Assembly: GCA_023091735.1 (NCBI GenBank)
Contig: JALKBU010001514.1
Location: 1-10,090 of the forward strand
DNA from: Trichomonas tenax
Taxonomy: Eukaryota > Parabasalia > Trichomonadida > Trichomonadidae
DNA: 10,090 nucleotides
Direction of reading: 5' to 3'
Under the pieces are notes generated by a model, which saw only the letters and a program-made list of their open reading frames with translations, did not search any database and was not told the DNA's origin. Each line of letters starts with the position of its first letter. The first letter of the stretch is position 1. Positions 1 through 7,990 of this stretch are shown here, piece by piece. A program made the position numbers and the translations under genes.

Positions 1-20
1 GATAACACAAATAACATCCT

Positions 21-26
21 TCACTA
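21..26 (+). promoter_or_regulatory. Initiator-like (Inr) element before the ankyrin pseudogene
   Basis: The sequence TCACTA, preceded by CCT, fits the trichomonad initiator pattern TCA-pyrimidine-A/T. If transcription began at the A at 23, the leader to the ATG at 47-49 would be 24 nt. A second TCA-T-A match lies at 42-46, almost touching the ATG. Trichomonad genes typically have very short leaders starting at such elements. The motif is short and could occur by chance, but its position before a coding-like start is as expected. Confidence 0.4.
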
Positions 27-46
27 TAAGGCCACAACTACTCATA

Positions 47-1015
47 ATGAAGTCTTCTTTGGCTTCCAACATTGAGTTCAATCCATTTCAACCTATTGAT
101 ACTTTTCCATTTTTTCCCGCGCAAACATGTCATTTTTCTTTATTTTGACATTCTGACTTTACATGTCGAAAATAAGTTGCATGTCAGAAAAGCACGTTGT
201 TCTATTTTGTCCCAGTCCCCAGTTTTTTTTTTCAATTTGGTATATGGTTATTTAAGTGACTTTCACAGCAATGAATTATTCTATAAGAGTAGAAGTGTAA
301 ACGAGATTATATCGATCATAAATTTCCGAGATTTTGCTCTGAAAGAATTAATTGTTTTCTTATCTAACTGTAAGAAGCATTTTGAGACTCACGATTTGTT
401 GGGTATTCTACAGAATGTTACTGTTAATAATGTCAATGATATGAAGACAATTTGTCATCTCATCAATATTCTTTCGACAAGTTTAAATATTCCATTATTT
501 TCTGCATTTGCAACATTTTTGCAATCAAACGGAAATAAAGTTCAAAGTGACACTGATGTTCAAAAAACCAAATGAAAACAACATTCAACATTTTGCCCTC
601 CAACCAATAAACTCAAACTTCGATCAAATATACAAATTATTTAGTGACTGTGCAGCAAAGAATGATAATGAAACTATCAAATACGCTGTAAACTATAAAT
701 ACCACGATTTCAAAGGGTAATGATCCTTTTGCAATTGAAGAAAATGGTTATGATGCACATCTATGGTTTATTAATTGAAACAATAATGAAGCTGTCAAAT
801 TTTTCACAAATCTCCAGAATATTAACAGAGGCTCTTGATCCTTTTCCTCTCTTTATACTGCTTCCATTTGGGATAGGCATGATATTGCAGAGTATTTATT
901 ATCAATTCCTGGAATTCTTGTTAAGAGATATTTTTCTGAGGGTGAGTGTCAATTTTTCCTTGAGATTTTCTCCGCTTTGGCCGGCGAAAAAAAATCCAAT
1001 AATGGCATGGATTGA
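47..1015 (+). pseudogene. Decayed ankyrin-repeat protein gene with possible BTB-like N-terminal region
   Basis: A coding-like protein can be followed through several frames. It starts at ATG 47-49 and runs 33 codons to a TGA at 146-148. It continues in a second frame from about 147 to 575 (motifs FDILTLHVEN, KARCSILSQSP, DLLGILQNV), then a third frame from about 575 to 720 (AAKNDNETIKYAV, YHDFKG), then a fourth from about 713 to 1015. The last frame holds clear ankyrin-like units, NNNEAVKFFTNLQNIN and SLYTASIWDRHDIAEYLL followed by SIPGI, and is broken by TGA at 776-778 and 836-838. Shifts fall near the A-run at 563-575 and the GGG at 715-717. The layout, a hydrophobic globular N-terminal region followed by ankyrin repeats, matches a very large trichomonad family. 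Products of intact members are usually thought to mediate protein-protein contacts. The BTB-like reading is tentative; the ankyrin reading is firmer. At least five lesions make an intact product unlikely. Confidence 0.65.
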
Positions 1016-1591
1016 TGACACTGTTCATGACCTACAAATGCTAAACATATATTTTTATCACCTTCATTGATCAAAATATTTTAAAATATTTTATTTTTTT
1101 TTGATAATTCCTTAATAACATTTTATGATGAATAGATATCAGAATAAAAAAGCTACAGATATGATTCATTTTCCGGGAGCCATGTGGAAACCAGTTGATT
1201 TTCGAGATAAAGCTAGTTAACGGAAATTCGAAATTATCCAAAAAATCATAACTCTGATCTAGTTAGTTTAGAAAAATAACCACATGCTATATTAGATCAT
1301 GCTTCATTTGTACATGTGTTTTAATGAAAGGAGCAAAATGGAGTACATTAATATCGTCTAATACAAAGAAAGTTGGAAAGAATCTTTAATGACCATATGG
1401 TGAAGTTAAACAATATTTCAAATTATTTATATAATATGATTTAATACGGTGCACACTATCGTTCTACCAGAGCATATTTTTGTTTTGGTGTTTCTACAAA
1501 ACTTTATACGTCATATTTTTGAATCGCTGATTTCTCCCATTTTGTCACTTTTCAAAAGAATATTTCAAATGTGCAGTAAAAGTTCCTCTGG
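1016..1591. other. AT-rich stretch, no supported gene
   Basis: No convincing coding frame was found. A 30-codon frame at 1128-1220 (starting MNRYQNKKATDM) and a short piece reading KGAKWSTLISSNT near 1330 may be further eroded ankyrin repeats of the same gene, because they lie between ankyrin-like blocks in the same orientation. They are too short to annotate on their own. Confidence 0.4.
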
Positions 1592-1781
1592 AACAACACT
1601 TTGAATCATTTCAACAACAGCCACGAATACCTCAATCATGCTATATACGAGTCGATGCAAGAAGTATGCAAGTACCTCACTCCAAAGGAAAAAACAAAGA
1701 AAATTAACTCATCATGAAGCATATAGACTTGCACTGAACAAAACTACAAAATATAATGCCCTCGCAGATATTAAATATTAA
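1592..1781 (+). pseudogene. Ankyrin-repeat remnant, two frames
   Basis: From 1592 to 1717 one frame reads EYLNHAIYESMQEVCKYL, with the small-residue/helix spacing of an ankyrin unit, ending in TGA. From 1710 a second frame continues with EAYRLALNKTTKYNALADI and ends at TAA 1779-1781. Together they look like two consecutive C-terminal ankyrin repeats joined by a frameshift near 1707-1716. The orientation agrees with the pseudogene at 47-1015, so this is probably a distal part of the same gene, or of a neighbouring paralogue. Confidence 0.45.
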
Positions 1782-2333
1782 GCACAAGTAAATGATGTAT
1801 TTTGCACAATAATTTCTCGAGTTATATCAAAGAATTTTTCAATTGGTTAGTTATTTGTCCCCAAAATTGCATATTACGTCTACAGATGAAGCAAATCAGA
1901 AGATGATAATTAAAAATTGCTTAAATTCACATAAAAAACGCCCATAAATCTTTTCTCGTTACTATATTAGAATACTTGAATTAACATCCTAAAAATCGAA
2001 ATACCTACCACTGAAACTACAAATACAATCACATTTTTAGAAGGAAAGCTACTAACGAAATAATGAAAGATTATTCTCCTTCTTCCCAGTATCGATTTTG
2101 GTAAAAATATGAACCTTGTGAATAGGAACATGACTTTCAATTATCATTGGTCTGATTTTTTAGATAATGATTACAATTAAATTTATTTATTTTGAATTTA
2201 CGCGAAATATTTCTACAGTAATACTTCATGAATGTATTCGAAAAGCACCACATTGGAATTTTTCTCTCCTTTCATTAAGATAGAAAACCCCTTCCAAAGT
2301 CCAAAATGTAAACTTCAGAATAACATCCCTTAA
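1782..2333. other. AT-rich stretch, no supported gene
   Basis: Both strands show only short frames. A plus-strand piece near 1885-1945 reading STDEANQKMIIKNCLNSH could be coding debris, but nothing ties it to a family. Confidence 0.4.
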
Positions 2334-2417
2334 TTATCAAAAGATGGTAAAACCGCTTTAGCAGTTGCCACAAATGACAAAATGTGGAATTTACTCAGAA
2401 GCAAAGGTGCACAATAG
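2334..2417 (+). pseudogene. Terminal ankyrin-repeat remnant
   Basis: The frame reads LSKDGKTALAVATNDKMWN then LLRSKGAQ, ending in TAG at 2415-2417, with a TAA at 2331-2333 just upstream. DGKTALAVA followed by a helix and SKGA is the textbook ankyrin consensus (D-G-x-T-A-L-x-x-A ... L-x-x-x-G-A), and a stop right after the last repeat is typical of the C-termini of these proteins. There is no start or upstream open frame, so it is a fragment. It is probably the 3' end of the decayed ankyrin gene that begins near position 47, or of a second copy. Confidence 0.6.
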
Positions 2418-2540
2418 AATTAATTCTCAAAACATCTTTTGAATATCTGTTAAGATAGAATATTAATGCAAACACCTTTGCTTTTTTGATCATTGTTTAG
2501 TGATTTGAACAAGCTTTAAAAAATTTCGATGATTTGTTAA

Positions 2541-3928
2541 CTCATAAGACTCAATAAACTGTTCCTATTGATCTAATATGCTTATTCTTCTAAAAATAAT
2601 ATGCATATCCGCACATATTTAATATGTTTATTTAGAATCAATTATTGGGTTAAAAAGTGACAGTAAAATGAAGATCAAAGAATTTTTGCTTCAGCCTTTT
2701 AATAATCATCTTTTAGTGCCGGAAATAGAACTTGGGTATATGAGTGATGAAATTTTTGATACTACAGCATTTAGAACAATCGTTATTGTATTTTTTATTA
2801 TTGGAACATCGGGATTTATCTTTTTTAGATTCAACAATTCACCAGAGATAGGATATACGTTCTCTGAAAAGAAATAGTTACATCAGTGTTTGATCTTTCA
2901 ACATTTGTTTCGCAATTCTCAAACGAAACATATTTCTCTATTATTTGCTGCGGATTATTAACAGCATCGCTTTTCTCTATTTATATATATTATCTAATTA
3001 CAAAAAAACTGGAATTGATCGAATTATCACTATAATTTTTATCATTTTGTCTAATGATTAGTCTCTTTTTCATTTATCTTCTGCTACATGCTAAAAGTTC
3101 ATCATATTCATTATCATATAGGCCATCGTTTAGAGTCAGGAAGCAAAGATATGTTTAAATGATAATGAGTTTATATTTCTAAGTAAGTATTTTAATACTT
3201 ATGCATCAGATGTTATTTGATTTTCTTTCTCAGCAGATGCACGCTTTCTATTTCAAGTTATATTGATAATTTAGCATTTATTTTCAAGTCTAATATTGTA
3301 TTAATTTAAATAATACCATTTTGGAATTAAGGGAATTAATGTCGACAACAGAATATTTACTCGTTAATCACATTCCTCTTTCTGAGATTAATAATGATAT
3401 CGTTCTTAAATAGAACATTTTGAAAAGTGTATGTTCCGGATTTTTTGGAATATCGACGAAAATACATTTCCACAATTCTAGATAAGGTAGCGATAAACAT
3501 TGCTTCTAACAAATGTTTTTACACTCATGATAGATATTTTGCCGAAATGCTAAATCGATAGATTTATCACTTGAGTTCTAACAATTTAACCAAACTTCTT
3601 GTTGAGCACTCTTTTCGGTTAGAAATGGCGGTAATTTGTCCAAAACAAGGTTTGCTTATCAATCTAAATCAGTTATGGAATGCATTCATACATTGTCAAA
3701 GTATAAGATGGAAGTTACAAGAACTATATTTAACGAATTGCGAAAACGATTATTATTCGAGCTCCCAAATTAATTGGCCACATGAAAACTTATCTGCTTC
3801 AAAATAAAAATTCAGCTATGCATTCTACTTGTCTTAGTTTTATGCAATCAATTTATTACGCTTTTCTCATGCTTCAATCCTTTATTGATTGTCAACTTGA
3901 TTTGATACATGTACCAAAAATAGTTTGA
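2541..3928 (+). pseudogene. Decayed multi-pass membrane protein gene, 5' segment (TmcB-like/receptor-cyclase-type, tentative)
   Basis: Coding-like pieces run in one direction through changing frames. A tentative piece covers 2541-2657 (MHIRTYLICLFRINYWV). The stretch 2620-2874 includes ATG 2668 and a membrane segment, TIVIVFFIIGTSGFIFF. The stretch 2868-3158 has two more membrane segments and an internal TAA at 3033. Short pieces follow at 3339-3410 and 3413-3481 (FRIFWNIDENTFPQF). The stretch 3424-3807 reads ILDKVAINIASN, then NLTKLLVEHSFRLEMAV and LNQLWNAFI, with a TAG at 3559. The last piece, 3785-3925, reads MLQSFIDCQLDLIHVPKIV. The order of membrane helices, an LxxEHxxRLEM-type segment, an LW/FW helix and a FLI(E/D)C-type segment resembles, from memory, the N-terminal half of large trichomonad TmcB-like membrane proteins, some of which carry cyclase domains. 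That family call is an inference without alignment. At least four frameshifts and two stops make it a pseudogene. Confidence 0.5.
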
Positions 3929-3972
3929 AATTAATCATCGTACACTATATATTATATATTCATATATAAATC

Positions 3973-4002
3973 CGCAGGCAGCACTACATGTAGGAACCAC
4001 AC
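3973..4002 (+). repeat. Left terminal inverted repeat (30 bp)
   Basis: The repeat begins CGCAGGCAGC and ends GGAACCACAC, and is a perfect reverse complement of 4291-4320. Identity stops sharply at both ends: base 3972 does not pair with 4321, and 4003 does not pair with 4290. It has no ubiquitin homology beside it, unlike the right copy. Confidence 0.9.
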
Positions 4003-4102
4003 CAACGAGATTTCTCTCCTTTTCTTTTCTGCAGATCAATGCAAATATCCAAAACACACAAACATCCAAAAAAATGAAAATGAAATACTTACTCGTTAGA
4101 AA

Positions 4103-4336
4103 TCAACCACGTAATCTTTTAATGGCGAAATGTATTATTGAGTCCTTCTGGATGGAGTAGTCCTGTAGGGTTTTATGGTTGTCGAGCAGCTTTCCAGCGA
4201 ACAATAAAAGGTATGAATCCGAAGAAATTTCCTTTTCCTTGACATCCTGGATTGTATCCGTTGGCTCAACTTCAAGTGTTATTTGCTTTTGTGTGGTTCC
4301 TACATGTAGTGCTGCCTGCGATCTATGTTTACTCAT
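4103..4336 (-). pseudogene. Captured, degenerate ubiquitin fragment (77-codon open frame)
   Basis: The 77-residue frame matches ubiquitin in blocks: ITLEVEPTDTIQDVK (residues 19-33), LFAGK (45-49, containing the Lys48 equivalent), KTLQDYSIQKDS (55-66, containing the Lys63 equivalent) and RLRG (74-77). Lys11 and Lys27 equivalents are also present. Three things are wrong for a working ubiquitin. The first strand is replaced by transposon-repeat sequence. About five residues are missing between the Lys27 region and the IPPDQQ loop, removing at least one of the Lys29/Lys33 positions. The frame ends at the Gly75 equivalent with TGA, so the final Gly76 needed for conjugation is absent. Ile44 and Val70 equivalents are Leu and Ala, and one extra Lys precedes RLRG. 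The ATG at 4334-4336 lies 14-16 bases outside the cassette, in flanking DNA, and has no clear initiator upstream. It most likely derives from one unit of a polyubiquitin gene. The frame is open, so expression as a ubiquitin-like peptide cannot be excluded. Confidence 0.8.
4291..4320 (-). repeat. Right terminal inverted repeat (30 bp)
   Basis: Exact inverted copy of 3973-4002. On the minus strand it encodes about residues 6-15 of the ubiquitin-like frame (QAALHVGTT). Recognisable ubiquitin homology starts immediately after its inner edge. It therefore replaces the first ubiquitin beta strand. Confidence 0.9.
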
Positions 4337-4507
4337 ATTCCTATGTATATTCTCACCATTACAGTAATTTTAATTTGTTCATATATGTTATACAACAAAA
4401 TCATTGGCCAATTGCTTGCATGTTTTACCAAGCATATGCATGATGGATCTGGGCTATATAACTCTCTGATTTATTCAATGTTTTTGATTTGGATATTGTT
4501 CGACTAA
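4325..4507 (+). pseudogene. Membrane-protein gene fragment just right of the ubiquitin cassette
   Basis: An open frame of 60 codons begins with ATG at 4325 and ends at TAA 4505-4507. It contains one strongly hydrophobic helix (YILTITVILICSYMLYNKI) and a second hydrophobic end (LIYSMFLIWILF). It lies on the same strand as the membrane-protein pieces on both sides and starts five bases beyond the right inverted repeat. It therefore probably represents the same gene interrupted by the cassette. No family motif is visible in the fragment itself. The sequence at 4508-4690 holds only weak scraps in the same direction. Confidence 0.4.
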
Positions 4508-4692
4508 ACCATGCGAATTTCTCTAAATGACATATGCACTCTTTTATCAAAAAAATAATTTTATTAATTACTCTTAATAAATATGGGATAAATCTCAAAT
4601 AAACACATATTCCAAAATTGAATATCTATCAAAATATGTGCTAATTGAATAATTATCAAGTTGCTGCATTATGTATAATGATTATATTATAA

Positions 4693-6331
4693 ATAGATTG
4701 TGTATTCTATAATAACTCTTCATTTTATACAAAATTAGAATTGTATCTGGACTCCCTATTTGCCGATTTCGTTCATGCCTTATATTATTTTCTTACTATT
4801 GAATGCTGGATCTACCATCTGAGTTTAAAGGAAAAATTTGGTAAAAGGCGAAATTTCCCCCTTTTTACCGAATTGATAATCTCCGCTTCAATTTATAGAG
4901 TTTTTGTTTGACAATTTTGGTGTCAACCCCTTTTTAAATTGCATCAATGATGTTACTTTTTAATATCTTCAAAATCATTTTCATGAATTTTTGCTATTGA
5001 AATATATGCAAGAACAGACGCCTTCTTGCCGATATTTCATCGCGTTTGAACCAAGCCACAGCAAATGCGTATCGAAATCTGTATTTTATTTTTGTTCATC
5101 GAAGCCTTACGCGTTTATTTCCATTTTCGTGACATTGGCAGTCATAAACATCGTCATATGATTGATTACAAGGTTCACTAAGAGGATTTATCATCCATTT
5201 TACTTTTTATTTATAAATATTCTGCAAAATCTTTTGTTTTCGTTCTGGATAACAGCCATAATCTGCATCTCATCTGGTAATTTTTCGATTTTGTATGCAG
5301 CAATCATTTTATCATCGATACTTCTCACTGGGCTTTTATCTTTTTTAACAACAATCAAAATCAATGTGTTTAGACATCATCTGGCACGTGCTGCGAGAGT
5401 GAGATCACTAATGTTCGCAAAATACTTCGAAAGCTGCAATATTAAGTCACCAACAGAAAATGATCTTCGTGTTCAGTCTTGCTTCATAAAAGGAGAGAAA
5501 TGTGAGAAGATGTCCAACTATATGTTCCTTAACGCGCCTCTAATCACGATAAAACCCGATATTGATGAGATTCAAAAAATATCTTATGGAAACATCTTTT
5601 TGCCGCAAAGAGAGTTCATAAATTATGACTCTTTGGAACCTGATGGCGATAGACCATTTGTTGATGAAGCAAGAATAAATATAATCGAGATTCACAACGA
5701 AGTTGAAATTTCCGAAGAATTACAGAAAGAAATCGGTGTAAGGATAGAGGAAATGAAGCAGAGACTTGCAAATCAGATCGCTTTATTCCAAGGATTCAAT
5801 CCTTTCAACTCTGTGATGAAATATATTGTTGATGTTAATGTTGAAGCGATTATTTACGGAGTTCCGCTTATTATGAGTTTTTTACCACGTTCTCATTACT
5901 TAAGAATCTTAAATTCCACGATTGGAGGAATTATTTACGGAATTTTACATTAAATCGGTCTTTCAATCATTGTAGATAATATTTTCATACTTATGGCAAG
6001 TGTGCAAAAAGTTTCTACTAAGAGAATCGTTTCACACACAATAGATTTAATAAATCCTGTTTATGAAGGTGATGCATCAGGAATTTCAGCTGATTGCATG
6101 ATGCCTGACAAATTGAACCCCATTTCATCACTTCTCGAAGAACAGAGAAGAATAATGCATGAAAATCAAATGAGACTTGCAATGGAACAAATTCCAAGCA
6201 ATGAGCCTGAATTAAACACTTCTCCATACAGAAGTATACATGAATCGCCTCCTCATTCGATCTCAGCAACAAATCAACACAATGAAATTTCGTGGCAACC
6301 AGGAATGCCAGAATTAAGCCCCTACAGATAG
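4693..6331 (+). pseudogene. Decayed multi-pass membrane protein gene, 3' segment with three in-frame stops
   Basis: Frame one is open from 4693 to TGA 4909-4911 (LDSLFADFVHALYYFL, CWIYHLSLKEKFGKRRNFP). Coding then continues in a second frame from about 4880 to TAG 6329-6331, interrupted only by TAA 4961, TGA 5159 and TAA 5951. The second frame gives FLFDNFGVNPFLNCIND, a hydrophobic helix before 5159, two strong helices at about 5205-5355 (FYFLFINILQNLLFSFW; SILYAAIILSSILLTGLLSF) and a soluble region of about 150 residues. A GIIYGILH stretch follows, then the stop at 5951, then GLSIIVDNIFILM completing a helix. The C-terminal 112 residues are polar and proline-rich, with TSPYRS and LSPYR near the end. 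Three different stop positions in one otherwise open frame, plus an upstream frameshift, point to a pseudogene. It is likely the continuation of the 2541-3928 relic; its function is not recognised. Confidence 0.6.
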
Positions 6332-7114
6332 AGAATTATATTGCATTCATTGAATATTAATTGTTTGTATTAAATTTATGTATCATAACAAAAACATCAT
6401 TTTTGATCATAAATTACAAACATTGATCAATGTTTTACTTATAGTTATATAGGAAAACAGCAATATATTATAATCTATTATTTGTTTTTAGTCAATATCA
6501 TTCTCTTTATATAAATAATATCAAAATAACAAAAAAAAAATTCATTAATAAATAATGAACAAATATTTTGATGTAATACATGACAATAAGGCTTAATTCT
6601 ATTATATATATTTATAGTATATAAATAGTTATATCTACTTCATAAATGTTTAGGCTCAATATTGATTGTGTGAAGAGAAATGATGAATTTCGTTTCTCGA
6701 GAAAATAAGAAAACGGAAAACTTTAAATTTGATATAAATGGACTTTGCAATTGATATAACAGATGAAAAAACATAAAAATTTAAAATTCGGTGGTTTGAC
6801 ATTTCGCATCTAAATTCATTTTTCATTTGTTTTGGAGTTCTTCTGATTAAAATATAGCAATGAAATGCATGAAAATCGAATCACAAAACGTTGTGCTACA
6901 GATGGAAACAAGCAGAACGAAAAATACATTGAAAAAGAATCATTTTATATATCGAGACCAAATAAAATTCATTAAACACAGTTCACTATCATTTTATTAT
7001 CCCAAATTTCTGAACCCTTCATTCCGGAATGATTAATAACGCGAAAATATAAAAAATAAAATAGATAAAATAATATTTAATCTTTTAACGAATTCTCTTC
7101 AAGAATTAGAATGT
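6332..7114. other. AT-rich intergenic stretch, no supported gene
   Basis: Very A+T-rich, with TA-rich runs around 6600-6630 and an A-run at 6531-6540. Only a 33-codon plus-strand frame near 6866-6980 (starting MHENRITKRCATDGN) stands out, with no family signal. Some sequence at the right end may be eroded transposon, given the relic that ends at 7115. Confidence 0.5.
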
Positions 7115-7592
7115 CTATCGCCAAGGGAATACTTCCTTAACTAAATAAGCTGCAAAACCGTTATATTTTTTATAAGATTTTATAAACTTTGCTAAAACAC
7201 GTGATTGACTTGAAAATTGAGGAGGATATGAGCCAAAGAATGGTGTAAATAAGTAAAAAAAGCTTCAGATCACTATAAAATTATATCCGATACAAAAGCT
7301 TACATTATATCGACCAATATTATCTAAATCTAGAAGCCTGTGTTGTATATGTTACATCCATAATGGTTTCAGCAAACTTTGTTAGCTTATGGATTTGATC
7401 CAGAAATTAAATAGTAAAAACACCGATTTCGGAAACAACGTGAAGCAACATTGATGCAAATCGGCATATTTTAAATTCGCCAGCCCTTAATTCACGAATT
7501 ACGATCACAGCCCAAATTTGGCTGTTATATTTTCGCCTGATTTCGGTTGATGTAATATTCTTTTTATGTTTATAACCTAAACTGCGCGTCAA
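7115..7592 (-). pseudogene. Mutator-like (MULE) transposase remnant
   Basis: On the minus strand one frame runs from 7592 to TAA at 7407-7409 (ITSTEIRRKYNSQIWAVIV, RASMLL-type region FASMLLHVV). It continues in the same frame past the stop to TAA at 7320-7322, reading DQIHKLTKFAETIMDVTYTT then QASRF. The stretch tkFaetImDvTYtT matches the MULE transposase segment that carries the first catalytic aspartate (hydrophobic-D-x-T-Y-x-T-N, followed by R-F/Y), here with N changed to Q. A further frame from about 7316 to TAG 7115-7117 reads IGYNFIVI, then past a TGA LFTPFFGSYPPQF, then SYKKYNGFAAYLVKEVF. That last part is less certain. No later acidic catalytic residues or zinc-binding motif could be placed. 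It is clearly non-functional: several stops, a frameshift and a truncated length. Confidence 0.45.
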
Positions 7593-7795
7593 TCACGTTT
7601 TAAATCGGATTCTTGGGTTCCAAAATTAATAAAATTTGAGAAAAATTTCAAAATCTCTTTGATTCAATCACTATGTGGTATAAAGAATCTAGTTATATCA
7701 TTTTTTTTAAAAAAAAAATAATAACAAAACTAAAGCGACATATATATCTAAAATCATGTGTAGTATACAAAGATAAGTAAAATAGGGAAATCTGA

Positions 7796-7990
7796 GCGAT
7801 AAATAATATTTTAGAGAAAATTATCCTGTCGTTGGATTCTACACATGTTGCAGTAATTGAATTTCGTGGTTTTGGTGATTTTTGTAAATTTTTATTCAAA
7901 AACCCGAATTGTTTGGAAAACAATATCTGCTTATGGAGAGCATTTAAAAACAACAATTTTGAACGATGTAAATTGCAAATAAAATCGTAG
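7796..7990 (+). pseudogene. FLYWCH-like zinc-finger fragment, possible MULE N-terminal domain
   Basis: A 64-codon open stretch without an ATG ends at TAG 7988-7990. It reads VAVIEFRGFGDFCKFLF, KNPNC, then CLWRAFKNNNFERCKLQIK. The spacing of an aromatic/glycine start, a W-R-x segment and a later C-K-x-x-I/L resembles FLYWCH-type domains (F/Y-x-G-x-x-Y/F ... W-R-C ... C-x-A-x-L). The usual first cysteine after W-R is Ala here. FLYWCH domains commonly sit at the N-terminus of MULE transposases. The orientation is opposite to the MULE relic at 7115-7592, so the two are not one collinear gene. A minus-strand frame across the same bases (7693-8034) has poor protein character and is treated as a shadow. 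Tentative. Confidence 0.35.

Larger units (their letters stand above)
3970..4323. mobile_element. MITE-like cassette with perfect 30-bp terminal inverted repeats and ATC target duplication, carrying captured ubiquitin sequence
   Basis: Positions 3973-4002 and 4291-4320 are exact reverse complements over 30 bp, both containing the palindrome CTACATGTAG. The element body is 348 bp. ATC occurs directly outside each end (3970-3972 and 4321-4323), consistent with a 3-bp target-site duplication, although three matching bases can be chance. The interior carries ubiquitin-derived sequence on the minus strand (4103-4290) and about 100 bp of unassigned sequence (4003-4102). No transposase is present, so the element would be non-autonomous. 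Long perfect inverted repeats and a 3-bp duplication fit several cut-and-paste DNA transposon classes, such as PIF/Harbinger-like or CACTA-like; the class cannot be decided here. The insertion lies between pieces of a decayed membrane-protein gene. A local inverted duplication is the main alternative. Confidence 0.55.

Noticed and set aside
720..1070. Plus-strand open frame of 116 codons
   Set aside because: Another frame over the same bases carries the ankyrin repeats; this one reads through T-rich sequence as a hydrophobic shadow.
4055..4102. GTAAGT and CTGCAG on the minus strand after the ubiquitin stop, a possible intron
   Set aside because: These do not match the long conserved 5' and 3' motifs of known trichomonad introns, and there is no coding sequence to splice to.
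3924..4160. Plus-strand frame through the left inverted repeat reading QAALHVGTTPTRF, a possible second ubiquitin-like gene
   Set aside because: Only the 30-bp repeat itself is shared with the ubiquitin-like frame; similarity stops at 4002 and no ubiquitin residues follow.
4179..4443. Plus-strand open frames across the ubiquitin fragment
   Set aside because: They are antisense to recognisable ubiquitin codons and have no family signal of their own. The separate plus-strand frame at 4325-4507, beyond the cassette, was kept as a gene fragment.
6018..6272. Minus-strand open frame of 84 codons inside the membrane-protein tail
   Set aside because: It lies fully antisense to the proline-rich tail of the 4693-6331 relic, has no initiator and shows no domain; treated as a shadow.
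4880..6331. Reassigned stop codons (variant genetic code) as the reason for in-frame stops
   Set aside because: Both TAA and TGA occur in the frame, frameshifts are also present upstream, and the intact gene at 8833-9399 ends normally with TAA.
7407..7592. Independent small protein of 61 residues
   Set aside because: The frame has no ATG at its start and continues in frame beyond its stop into the MULE motif, so it is part of the transposase relic.
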